Shown piece after piece: positions 21,520-32,699 of a DNA stretch of 64,000 bases (the stretch's first letter is position 1; every line of letters begins with the position of its first letter). The stretch is from Entophlyctis helioformis. Its lineage: Eukaryota; Chytridiomycota; Chytridiomycetes; Chytridiales; Chytriomycetaceae. The notes beneath the pieces were generated by a model, which did no database searches, was not told the DNA's origin, and saw only the letters and a list, made by a program, of their open reading frames with translations. The position numbers were made by a program, and so were the translations under genes. The stretch covers positions 248,001 to 312,000 of the forward strand of contig JAHLKH010000001.1 in the NCBI GenBank assembly GCA_025526915.1, written 5' to 3'.

Positions 21520-24500
21520 GTGTTGCAGACGCCACTTTTGTTAGATATACAGTCCCTGCCTCACCAGTCTAGTTGAGCACACGGTTGATCGCCCACCTCC
21601 ATGTCCGTGTGGTACAGGGGATCGGCGAGCACGTCGGGGTCCTGGTCGTGTGCTTCGTCATCGTCATCGCCCCAAACATGATATCTGTAAAACCAGCCTT
21701 GCATCAGCCAGCCACGCAACGGACACACGAATGAGAAAACAACCAGACGCTTACCGTTGAGCTGCGAAAAGTCAAAGCCGCCTCCAAGCTCATCATCTTC
21801 ATCATCTTCATCCTCCCATTCACCCTCGCCATCGTCGTCTTCGTCGTCTTCGTCGTCGCCAGACTCAAAGGCCGACTCGGTCACATGGTAATCGAGCTTC
21901 TTGGCCTTGGGGGCACGGTTCTTGATCTCGTGCTGGTGCTGGTGCTCGCCAAGCAGAAGCTGTATGGCCTTGAGACGGAACGGCACGCTCGTGAACTGGT
22001 CGGGTGCTGTCACGGTACAAGAGCCAAGCGTCAGCGCCATTGACACTCTGGTCAGAGTGGACATGCATATGGAGCTGTACCGTTCTTGGACACGGAGCGC
22101 GTCACGATCTCTGGTCGATCACAGGTGCAGTGGGTCAGAGTCGGTCTCTCAGCCGCCATGTGCCTGCAAGAGCTCATGAGTGGCTGCTTACTCTTCTTGC
22201 TTGGCACAATCAAAACGCCGCGAACCTGGACGGTGTTGAGCTGAGGGTGCGGGTTCAACAGCAACTTGCTCATGGCCGAGCAGCTGCACCAACGGCCAAG
22301 ATGCAATGTCAGGCCACAAGCAACCATGCATGACAAACAACACTGGCCATCCACACACACCTGACTTTGTTGGTGTACGAGCCGCTGAAATCCTGGAAGT
22401 TGTCACACCAGGCGTTGAGCAGGATGGTGAGTCCGTCTCGGCCATTGACGTTGCAGCCCGCGAGGAACTGCACCACCGTGTCCGTTTGCGTCTGGATCAG
22501 GTGGGCAAACACCGCAATGAGCGTCTGCACAAACGTCGGCATGCGCGCAGATTCGAGGCGGCGGATAACGGCCAACAGCAGGTCTGGCAGCACAGGGCGA
22601 GTGCGTCACCACCCTAGTTGATTGCGCGTCGCGTTCAAGCATGTGCGTGAGTCACCGACACCACCAGCGGATCGTCGCGAGCCGGCAGACCTTTTGGATC
22701 AGCTTGGTGATGAGATCGCCAATATACATGGCTGCAGACTCTGACTGAGAGGGATCAAGGAGCTTGGCCACAAACTGGATCGTGTACTCGAGCCCCGAGT
22801 GCGTGCCATCGTTCCTGTCGAACGAGTCGTGTAAGAAACATCAAAGTCTATGCAACCTGCATTGTTGCTCACTTACCATGCAGCAACGCCAGCAAAGTCG
22901 CGACGGACAAGCTGCTTGAGCACCTCTTCGCTGTTCTTTAAACCGCAGCATTACAGTGTCAGCAAAGAAGGTGCCTTTACGTAGCAGCCATGCCAAAGAG
23001 CAGGTTCGGAGGTAGTGGCATACCTGCAGAAGCGCACTGTCGTCTGCCTTTTGGGCAAGTGCAAAGACGCGTGGAAGAACCTCCTTGGCATACACTGGCG
23101 AGAGCGGATCGGGGATCTTCTTGAGCATGGTCTCAACCAGGAGCAGTGCAGTCTGGATACCATATGAGCAGCATATTAGAAATGTAGCTCGCCGACAGGC
23201 ATCCTGCTGACAGCGCCAGCTCTTACCACAACAGCCTCGGGTTCTTTCTCGAGAGCCTCTAAGCCAAGGGCCTCAAGCAGATGTGGCAGCATGTGCTCTT
23301 GGAACGCGCCAGTGGTGCTCGTGGCCATGACCGAAAAGATGTCCTGAATAGGATCGGCCATGAACGGATCTGCGCGCCATGTCTAGTGAGTACACAGCAC
23401 AACAGGAATGCATCAACGGTGGTAGCACACACCTTTGGACGTGCGGCTCCAGACATCCAGAACCAGTGTGGCAATGAGAGGCTCGTAGCGATCGGTCGTC
23501 TCACGGTTAATCTGCAGAGGATGGCGCAATGTGAGCACAGAAGGATCCGCACATGGCGACTGGGAAGATGCAGAGACTCACTTTGATGACAAACAGGAAT
23601 GTCTCGACCAGAAGGGAGAGAGAATCGGCACTTGCGGAGGGGGCAAGGGCTGCAATTCCCTCAATGATGTGTGCTTGGTACGGCTCCAGCTCAGAGGATG
23701 GGACGATTGAGCAGAATCTGGTCCGTGCAGTGTCAGCAGTTTGGTCGCTCCGTTGAATCTGTAAAGTCAGCAGTTACCTGCGAATGGCCTTGATTGCACA
23801 AACACGCACGGCCGGATCCACGTGCTCTTCGCGGATGGCTGCCACAGCACCCTGGAGATACTCTGACACGAGCGACTTTGGCAAGATCTCGGCATACTGG
23901 CTGGCGAACCAAAGTGCACGGCCCTGCAAGAACGGATGGCCTGTTCACGCGCTTGAGATGAGCATCATTCATCAGAGTGAGATCCATGGACTTCCGCGCA
24001 ACCACCAAACGACTTCATCGACTCGAGCACAATGTGGTTGAACAGGCCTTCCATGTCATACTGGATCTTGCCGTCCTGCATGGCCTCCACAAGCTCAACC
24101 TGCGAGCGGCCGAGGGCAAGCAGACACGCCTCGGTCATTTTCCACCACGACGCGACACCAGCATCACGAGCTTGCCGACTCGTCTGCAGCAGCTCCGTGG
24201 TGCAGTCGCAGAGGGAGCGAAGCATGTCTCATGGTACGTATCCATGATCGTCTGTCGACACGCGCTCCAGTGTCAGCGTCACTTTGCGTGCAACCACGTG
24301 GCAATTCACGCTGCGACACTTGGCAACCCACAATCAGCGTCTCTTGGATCGCAATGCGGACATTGAACGTCAGGCTCTCTTCTTCATCGTCCTGAATAAA
24401 CTGATTCATGTCACGGCCCCATGCAATTTGCTGCCAACGGGATGCCAGACGGCTGGCTGGTGAGTTGGCTGTGCACCAAGCAAGCACCATGCAAGCACCA

Positions 24501-26148
24501 TGCGGCACGGGCAGCCTCTTACCATTTCAGTCGAGATGCGCATGTATCCAAGGGCAAGACGCATAAACTGCCACAGGAACGGTTTCTCGCCAGGAGCGGC
24601 GGCACCGAGAAACATGGGCTTCAGCGACTTTTTGCGCACAGCGAGCTGAGTGAACTCAATGAGCGAGAACAGGATAGACTGCAGGTTGAGCGTCTCTCCG
24701 TCCGAGTCAACATTGTCGTTTCGTCGCGCTCCTCAAACGTCTCGACAGTTGGCGAGATGTACTCGGTCTGGTAGTGTTCGGCAAAGCGAACCAGATCTGC
24801 CCACACAAGTTGCATAAAGTGCGCAAGATGAGGCGTAAGCTGCTTGGGAAACCCGCGGCCAATCTTGACGATGGTCTGAACAAGCATGCGCCATACCGCG
24901 CTGTGTCAGCTGCCATTCCAAGGATTGTGAGCAAGGCGTGAGCGAGCCGGCCACTTACACGCAAGACCTCGTTCTTGATAGGCAAGTTGTCGACCGAGTA
25001 GCCCGTGTCGAGCGCAGCCTTGAAAGCAGCCATCCAGGCCGGCAGCAGGGATCCAGAAAGTTGGTGACGACGCCAGGATGCTCGCCCTTGACAATAAAGA
25101 TCATCTCGATAAAGTCGCGGAGGATGACAACGGCCTTGGAGCGAGTGCGAGGCGAAAATGCCTGCTCGTTTGTGAAGATGGCAAGCAGCTCAGGCATGAG
25201 GACAGGAGCCAGGGACGGGAACTGCTGCTCGCTGATGTCGTCGCGCACAAACTCGGCAAGGACGCGCATGGCGCCGTGCACGCGGTTGGCATGGCCGCTG
25301 CGGAGACACGCCATGAGCTCGTCAAACAGCTGCGGCCACGCCTCTGGCCAGTCGATGTGCGCGATCTTGGAGACAGCATAGGCCTGGGCGAGCGTGCATT
25401 GTGAGCCAATCTCCAAACCACACCATGACGAGAATGGTGACGCATGCAGCCATGGCTTACAATGGCCACTCTGATGCTGTTGAGTGGCTCGGCAAGGCCA
25501 CTGAGAATGTTGGCTCTGACCCACGCCTTGACCTGCATACGCAGACATGAACGATCAGCGATTCAGTGTGCTGGCACTGGCACTGGCACGCAATGGCGCA
25601 GGGCCGGCCAACCTCTTCGTGCGGCTCAGGGCCAACAAAGCGGTCGCTCTTGGAGGCAGACCAGTGCGTGTCGATGAATGCCTTGAGCGACAGAGCAGCT
25701 AGGTGATCAAACGAAGCAAGATCAAGTCAAGGCATGCTGCATCGAATGTGTAGATCTGGCTGGCGACAGCGGCAGGCAGTGCGGGAAGACAAGCATGCAT
25801 GGAGAGAGGGCATGATGCAAGACAAGGGGTTGGCTGCAGGCACGAGGGCAAGAAAAGGATATCTGTCGCTGTCCAGTGGGCAGGTCCTGTGCAAGAGCGA
25901 TGCGCAGAAGAGCCTTTGGAAACTCTGCGTGTGCGTGTGTGTGTGTGTGTGCATCGTCAGCGACAGCGACCAGCGGAGCTGGAATGCACGTTGGCTGAGA
26001 CGCAGTGGCATGCCAGTGTGGCAGATGCGCCCGACTCACCAGGCTCGTTCGAAGCAAGACGCTTGAGCAGGTCCTCGCCGGCCTTGAGCGTCTGCGAGTC
26101 GGACGACAGTGCCTGTGCAAGCACGCCAAAAACGACGGTGTCGGCCAT
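21390..26148 (-). CDS. KAP114: Importin-9 / Kap114 nuclear import receptor
   Basis: Karyopherin-beta that carries histones H2A-H2B and TBP into the nucleus. Twenty exons from 26040-26148 ([14 protein letters not shown]) to 21390-21515 join to about 1,007 residues. Landmarks match importin-9: [70 protein letters not shown], an acidic insert of mostly Asp/Glu, and [10 protein letters not shown] before the last HEAT helix. Five places need one added base to keep phase: near 25048, 24724, 24224, 22694 (CAAAAG before a donor) and 21672 (GGGG). With those additions all phases agree, so I treat them as consensus errors rather than decay. Its first codon lies 38 bp from that of GPN3 on the opposite strand. 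Confidence 0.9.
25927..25952. repeat. GT dinucleotide repeat in importin-9 intron 1
   Basis: A GT-rich run lies inside the first intron (25699-26039) of the importin-9 gene. It is opposite-strand to the transcript, hence an AC repeat in the pre-mRNA. Confidence 0.7.
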
Positions 26149-26186
26149 TCTGGTTGACTTTGCGAAAAAACGGCAACAGCGACAAC
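26149..26186. promoter_or_regulatory. 38-bp bidirectional gap between importin-9 and GPN3 start codons
   Basis: The two ATGs face apart with only 38 bp between them, including a short A run near 26165. Both 5' leaders must be very short or start within the opposite gene. No TATA or initiator motif can be assigned. Confidence 0.5.
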
Positions 26187-27365
26187 ATGGGCAAGGTGTG
26201 CCAACTGGTCATGGGCCCTGCAGGCAGCGGCAAGTCCACATACTGCAAGACAATGGTCACGCACAGCCAGACCATCAAGCGGTCGTTCCACCTCGTCAAC
26301 CTGGACCCTGCGGCAGAGAACTTTGAGTACAAGCCGACCATTGGTGAGTGCGCCGGCCGACTTGCCAGTCTCCGATGAGCTTGAACGTTGCTTGCTCAGG
26401 GGCCGGCGGGGCAGCAGGCAGTGTTGCTGACATGCGCCGGGGCCATGCTGTGCACAGATATCCGAGACCTGATTACGCTGGACGACGTCATGGAGGAGCT
26501 CCAGTTCGGTCCCAACGGCGGCCTTATTTATTGCATGGAGTGCGTCGCATTGGACGGGCTTGGAATCGCCTGCGGGTGGGAGAAGCTGACCGATCTGCGC
26601 CGACTCTGCCAGACATCTCATGGACAATCTGGACTGGATGGAGGACGAGCTGCAGGACTATGAGGACGACTACCTGATCATCGACTGTCCGGGCCAGATT
26701 GAGCTGTACACACACTTTACGATCATGCAGCGCCTGGTCGAGATGCTGCAGCGCCTCAACTACCGGGTGTGCAGCGTGTATCTGCTCGACAGCCAGTTCA
26801 TCGAGGACACGCCAAAGTTCTTTGCCGGAGTCATGAGCGCCATGTCGGCCATGCTCCAGATCGAAGTGCCGCACGTCAATGTGCTGACCAAGATGGATCT
26901 GTTGGGCGAAAGGAAGCCTGCCGAGCTGGATCGGTAAGGAAGAGGCATGGATGGCAAGCGGATCACGCATGGCTGCTCACTGCTGCGCCGCATACCAGGT
27001 TTTTCGAGGTGGACAGCTCGCTGCTGCTCGACGACGCGAACAAGGAGACGCGGCCAAAGTTCCATGCGCTGAACGAGGCGCTTGTCCGGTTGGTGAGTGG
27101 CTCGGGGATGGTTCCTTCCTGGCGGATGGCATGGACAGTCGCGGGCAGCGTTGTACTGACGCAACGGATGCATGGGTGTACTGGGCAGATTGACGAGTAC
27201 AACATGGTCAACTTCTTGCCGCTCAACATCAAGGACGAAGACTCTGTTGCAAACATTCTCGAGCACATTGACCACGCCGTGCAATACGGCGAGGACATGG
27301 AGCCGAAAGAGCCAAAAGACGAGGACTTTCAGGAAGAGGGCGGCTACGGCGAGTACGATGAGTGA
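26187..27365 (+). CDS. GPN3: GPN-loop GTPase 3
   Basis: Cytoplasmic GTPase needed, with GPN1, for assembly and nuclear import of RNA polymerase II. Exons 26187-26343, 26458-26539, 26613-26933, 26999-27092 and 27189-27365 join in phase to 276 residues. Seen: P-loop [12 protein letters not shown] at residue 8, switch-like NLDPAAENF, the GPN loop itself in [29 protein letters not shown] for guanine specificity, and the acidic tail [22 protein letters not shown] with LDWMEDEL and the [14 protein letters not shown] end point to GPN3 rather than GPN1 or GPN2. No frame problem, although genes on both sides have several. Confidence 0.95.
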
Positions 27366-27427
27366 TGTCGTGTCGATGGCGCCAATAAACATCTTTGTCA
27401 CGACCGCATTCGACGCCACACGGCCAG

Positions 27428-30198
27428 ATGAGCTCCAGATCTCCCGCAGACCCAGCCGCAGCCGCAGCCACTCACGACGGCATGCATGCTCAAGGTGCCA
27501 GCCCCCGCAGTGCAGGCGCAGACGCAGGTGCAGCTGGCCATGACTCGGCCGACAAGCCTGTTCCACCGCCACCACTGCCGCCACGCCGCACGCCGCCGTC
27601 GTCACCTTTGCCGGTGAAACAGATGGCCGATCTGAGCCTTGCTCGGGCAGGCAGCGCAGCGTCGAATGGCGCAAGTCCTCTGGCTGCAGCACCGGCGACT
27701 GCAGCGTCGGCGCCTGCCGCACAGCGACAGCCGTCTCAGTCGAGCCAGCTGGCACCTGCGCTCGACGCACTCCGCTTTGACGACTCGGCCAGCCTGCACG
27801 AGGCGCTGGCTCTGACGGTGCCTGGCCTTGCAGCCACATCTGGTGAGTAGTGCCGAGCGCATCGCTGGGCTTGCTTGGACTGTCTGGCCTGGCTGCTAGC
27901 TGGCATGGCTGGTGCCGTCTGGACGGCTGTCCACACACGGGCATGCTCCCCAGGCGTCGAACGGCTGTTGCATGGCACATACCATGTCCAAGCATCACCT
28001 AACGCCTCTCCTTAAACTCACCATTATGCAAGCACCAGATGCCGCCGCCACCGGCCAACCTGCCGCCGACCTGCTGCAGAGCATGCTGCGAACCTGCTGC
28101 GGGCCCGATGCCGCCACAGGCGCAAGCTCCTGCGCAGGGCCATCCCCAATACCAGCCGCTGGCGCAAGGCCATCCGATGCAGCAGTATCGGCCGCAGATG
28201 TGGCAGCCTTATCCAGGCCGTCCGCCGCTTCAGATCCGCCCGCAGTATCCGCCCGGCCAGTATCCCCAGCACCCGTACATGTACGGTACGCCTCCGAGCC
28301 AGCAGCGTCCGACAACACCAGACGGATCTCAGCCCAACCCACCCGATGCGCAAGCCGACGGCCAGCAGCACCAGCACATCCACAAAACGGCATGCCGATG
28401 GCGCCGATGCAGCGACCAATGTACTGGAGACCGCCGCCTGGATACGTGCCGCAGCAGAGACCGCCGCAGAACGGTGCCCAGCCCTGCTGGTCCCGGCCAG
28501 CCGTATCCAGGATATCCTATGGGCAGACCCGTCCTCACGCCAGAGCAGCACCAGCAGCACCAGCAGATGATGCAGCAGATGTACGGCCAGCGTCCGCCAC
28601 CGTTCCTGATGCACCCGCATGCACGTCCCTTTGCGCCTTTCCCGTATCCTGGTGCGCGTCCGCAAGGCCAGCACCCAACCAGCCAGCGCATGCGGCGGTC
28701 TCGTCCAACAGCTCCAGTCCCTCGCAAAGCCCCATCTTTGGCCCAACGTCTGCTGCCGCTGCAGTTTCTGCCGCTGCCGCTGCCGCAGTCGGTCGTGCGA
28801 GCACAACGAATCTCGGCAATCTGCGCGCGTCGTCGTCTACAACGAGCTTGAATGCACTCTCGGACCAAACTGCCGATGCGGCGTCGGTCAGGACGGGCAG
28901 CCCTGCACGGATGCTCATGGTCGAGCGCCGGGCATCCATGGATGACGCCTCTCTCTCTGGCAGCGAAGCAAGACCTCCGGCATCCATGAGGTCAACCCCC
29001 GAGCCGCTTGATCTGGACGACAAGGCACGCCTCCGTCTGGCTCCTTTGACGATCCGCAGATCCGCCCTACCTTCGCCACCATCTCGAGAAGACGGAAGCA
29101 GTCGTTCATCACGGAAGACGGCGTCGAAGTTGTCCAAGACGCCGATTCAGACACGGACGAGCAGCAGCTGGCGCAGACCATCGACTCGCTTCGCGAGCAA
29201 CTCAAAAAGTCGAGCGACCCGCGTCTGCAGTTTGAGCTGGCCAAGGTGCTCATTGGTGCGGGCGATTCATACCTCGACGAAGGATTCGCTCTGCTCAAGA
29301 AATCATCTTCGTCTGGCTTCTCTGAGGCACAGTGCTTCCTTGCGCAGGCCTACTACGACGACGACCAGTTCGAGGCAGCATACGCCCAGTGGCTGGCAGC
29401 GGCGAAGCGCACCTACCCTCCTGCCTGTTACCATGTCGGAAAGTGCTGCGAGGAGGCCAAGGGCACCAAGCGCAACATCCGCCTTGCACACCAGATGTAC
29501 ACCAAAGCCGCCACCGCGGGCCACAAGCCGTCCATGTACCGCCTCGGCATGGCCGATCTCAAGGGCGAGCTGGGACAGCGCGCCGACGTCAAGGCAGCTG
29601 TCAAGTGGTTCAAGCGCGGCTCTGCCGGTGCCGACAAGGAAAATCCACACTGTCTCGTTGAGCTCGCCGACATTTACGAGAAGGGCGTGCCGCCTGTCAT
29701 CATGCCCGATCCGCGCTACGCCCTCTCGCTTCTCATTGAGGCCAGCAGCCTTGATTTCCCGCCTGCTCAGTACCGTCTTGGCTACTGCTACGAGTACGGA
29801 GAGTTGGGCTGCGAGGCCAATGGTGCAGAGAGCATCCGTCTGTACACGCTGTCTGCAAGAACCGGATACGCAGACGCACAGCTGTCGCTTGCTGGCTGGT
29901 ACATGACTGGCGCGTCCGGCATCCTTCCCAAGGACGAGCGCAAGGCGTTTGAGCTCACAAGCTTTGCTGCCGAGCAGAACCTCGCACGCGCGCAGTTCAC
30001 GCTTGGATATTTCCACGAGAACGGTATTGGCGTCGAGGCAACATGGATAATGCACTGCAAATGTACGAGATTGCAGCGGGCAACGGCGAGGAGCGTGCGA
30101 TCAAGCGATTGAAGGAGCTGCGGCCCGACCAGCAAATCCAATCGCAGCCGACAGCGACCAAGAAGAAAGGCTTCAAGGCATTTTTCTCTCGCTCTTGA
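27428..30198 (+). CDS. Chs4/Skt5-like Sel1-repeat protein (chitin synthase regulator family)
   Basis: Family members activate and localise chitin synthase III at the plasma membrane. Exon 1 (27428-27842) is Ala/Ser/Pro-rich; a second exon begins near 28030 and encodes a Pro/Gln/Tyr-rich region, then Ser/Ala-rich sequence with phosphosite-like SxSGSEA. From about 29200 Sel1-like repeats follow: AQCFLAQAYYDDDQFEAAYAQW, CYHVGKCCEEAKGTKRN and five more of about 36 residues, ending GFKAFFSRS without a CAAX box. The frame shifts near 28385, 28485, 28690, 29045 and 30037; four of these are a missing base and one an extra base, the last restoring VEGNMDNALQMYEIAAGNG. The start of exon 2 is uncertain. 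Other Sel1-repeat functions are possible. Confidence 0.75.
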
Positions 30199-30317
30199 CC
30201 TGTTTAACAGTATGGCTCGTCTGGCAGCCCGGCTCTTATTGTCTTTTTGGATTAAAACACACTTGCATGCTTGGCACCTCTCTTCAACACGCGATCACGC
30301 AACCAAGACGCGACAAG

Positions 30318-32625
30318 ATGATGGCGTTGGAGCCCCAGGCTGATGAGCAGATGCATGAGCTGCGTCAAACCAGCTGCAGCACGACAGGACTCGAGAGTGT
30401 CGTTGAAGACATTGACGAGCATTTCGCCGAAGAGCCGGAGCCGTCCCTCCAGGACACGGCGCCACGGCAAGCCACGCCCGCTCGAATGGCTGCATTGACG
30501 AATGTTGTTGGCACGGCAACAACGACCGGGCATCGCCAGCCACTGTCCAAAGCAGAGCAGCGCGAGAAGAAGGAGCTGCTAGAACAGTGGACGCAACTCA
30601 AGGGCAAGTAAGTGGAGTGCAAGCCATGGCTGCCACCTGCACATCGCGCATGCTTGGCGGCTGATTCATGGCGGCGAACGTGTCCAGAGCACTTGTGCTT
30701 GAACGAGAGGTGGCTGCCATCAAGACCAAGGCGAGTCTGCGCGAGATGATCGCTGAGGTGATGGGCAGTGACGAGACTGTGTGGGAGCACGACGCCGCCA
30801 CCGAGCTCAAGAGCCTCCAGACTGGACTCTTGGGTCTCAAGGGCAACGTCGACCGGCTGCTGCATCTGGTCAAGAACCCGCGAGGCGGCCACACATGCAA
30901 GTGCCACGACTGACACGCACAGAATCGTGGCGGGAGTCGCGTCTCGGGCTGACACATGCCTGCTCAATGGCCAGACATTGAAATGCTCAAGGAGATGATG
31001 GAGGGCATAGAGGCGGACGTGCTCGTGTTCAAGAGCAACCACCGCGAGAACTACGAGGCGCTGCTGGACGAAGAGCGCATTCTGACACATGAGATTCGTC
31101 TTGCGGAAGAGCGTATCCATAACTGGGACGCGGTTGTCGAGGTCGCTCCAGTGCCGCTGTCGCTTCCGTCTGGCCCTGGTGGATTGGTGGGAGACGAGAT
31201 CCATTCGAGCAGCAACCAGGCAGCAGCTGGCGATCTGCATGCTGGACCGCAAGTCGGGTCGACTGGACTGCTACCAGAAGTCATCGAGTTCCAGGTCTGC
31301 TACATAGACAGCAACCCTCGTGTGGCATCGGGCATTCGGCTGACAGACGCCACGCATGGCATGACGGATGCAGGACTATCTCGCGCGGCATGGCGGTCAT
31401 TATGGCGGATGGGACGATCTGAGCCATCTGGCATTCGTCAAGTACCGGCTCAAGTTTGGTGTGAGTGAGACAAGGAAACGGGGCTTGAGCAGAACGGTTG
31501 CTGACACGGAGGAGCTGGACGGCAGACTCGAGACCCAAAGTTTATGCAACACTGTCTGCAGTTTATCCCCAACACGTCCGAGCAGGGGATTCTGGTGCAT
31601 GACGAGTGGTTTCGAGGGTACACGCGGCGGCTGGATGCCAAGAAACGCGCCATTGAGTTGTGGCGGGAACGCAAGAGGGTCCGTGGCACGCTTGCCAGAC
31701 CTTGCAGATGCAGTGGAGCCCAGCAGCAATTGACGATTGATGCACGGTGCCAAACAATGCATGCAGGCGGCTGTTCGTCGCATCGAGGAGAGCCTGGATG
31801 AACTGACAGATGCCACAAAGAAAGCCAACCAAGCCGCAGCCGTCCACGATGCTCAATCAAGACAAGAGCAGCGGCAGGCCGTTCAACAGTGGCGCGTAAG
31901 TCTGCCTCAACGCCACAACACTCATGGTATGCCGCAGTAGTAACGCGGGCTTTCTTGCCGTCGGGCTGGTCAGGAGGAGCGCGAGAAACTCAAAATGGAG
32001 CAAGAGTGGGAGCAAGAGAGGCAGAGACGCGAGCAGCAAAAGAGGGAGACGCAGAGACGTGCCCATCATGTATGCATTCGGTTTGCGTCGCACAAAGGCT
32101 GGTGAGGTGCCAGACTAAGAATGGCGGCACATGGCCGGGTGCACAGACCAAAATCAAGCAGGTCGTCAGCGTGTACATCCAGCAACGCACAGAGGAAGAC
32201 GAGCTCAAGCGGCGGTGGGAGCAAGAGATGCGGTCGGCTCGACAAAACGATGCTAAGGAGGGACGTGAGCTGCGAGAGCGGTTCTTGCAGCGCGATGCCC
32301 AGGCCGTCCAGCGAAAGATGGACCTCTCAAAACGAAAGCAGCTTGAAGTCGAGGCCAGGCAGAAGGCGATGGAGAAGCTCAAGGTAGCCGCCAGCATGGA
32401 TGGATGGATGGATTGGAGAGCAGGAAACGCTGACCAAGGATGCATGTACAGGCTCATGTGTATGTCGATCGGGATCCATGCCGCTTGTACCAGCCGACGG
32501 CAGTCCTGATGAACCGCATCTCCGCCAAGGAAGAGATGGACCTGGGCGTCAAGGCGGCGTCCAAGTTTTCGGTCAACAGCATGCCGCGTCGATCAGTGCC
32601 AGCATGGCGTGCTGGCATCGACTGA
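30318..32625 (+). CDS. CCDC112-like coiled-coil protein
   Basis: Animal CCDC112 is a centriolar-satellite/centrosome protein. Nine exons (30318-30607, 30688-30896, 30975-31294, 31374-31458, 31533-31678, 31767-31895, 31974-32069, 32147-32383, 32452-32625) join in phase to 561 residues. The N-terminal third has predicted helices (ERILTHEIRLAEERIHNW). The family signature follows: SHLAFVKYRLKF, DPKFMQHCLQFIPNTS, HDEWFRGYTRRLDAKKRAIE, then long charged coiled coils (RTEEDELKRRWEQEMRSARQ) and a conserved basic end with PRRSVPAWRAGID. Intron 2 (30897-30974) begins with GC. It is tail to tail with CFAP57, 74 bp between stops. Assignment rests on the order of these blocks; CCDC148-type proteins are the alternative. 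Confidence 0.72.
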
Positions 32626-32699
32626 GTGAGCGAGACTCTCCAACACAGTAACTTTATTCTGCGAATGTACTGCTTGACCCATGGGCCGCGCTGCTATCT

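Noticed and set aside
21390..26148. Importin-9 as a pseudogene
   Set aside because: Twenty exons keep splice signals, conserved residues and phase once one base is added at five points, and no premature stop occurs otherwise.
26458..26663. Frame jump in GPN3 as another sequence error
   Set aside because: A normal GT-AG intron (26540-26612) gives [11 protein letters not shown] with correct phase.
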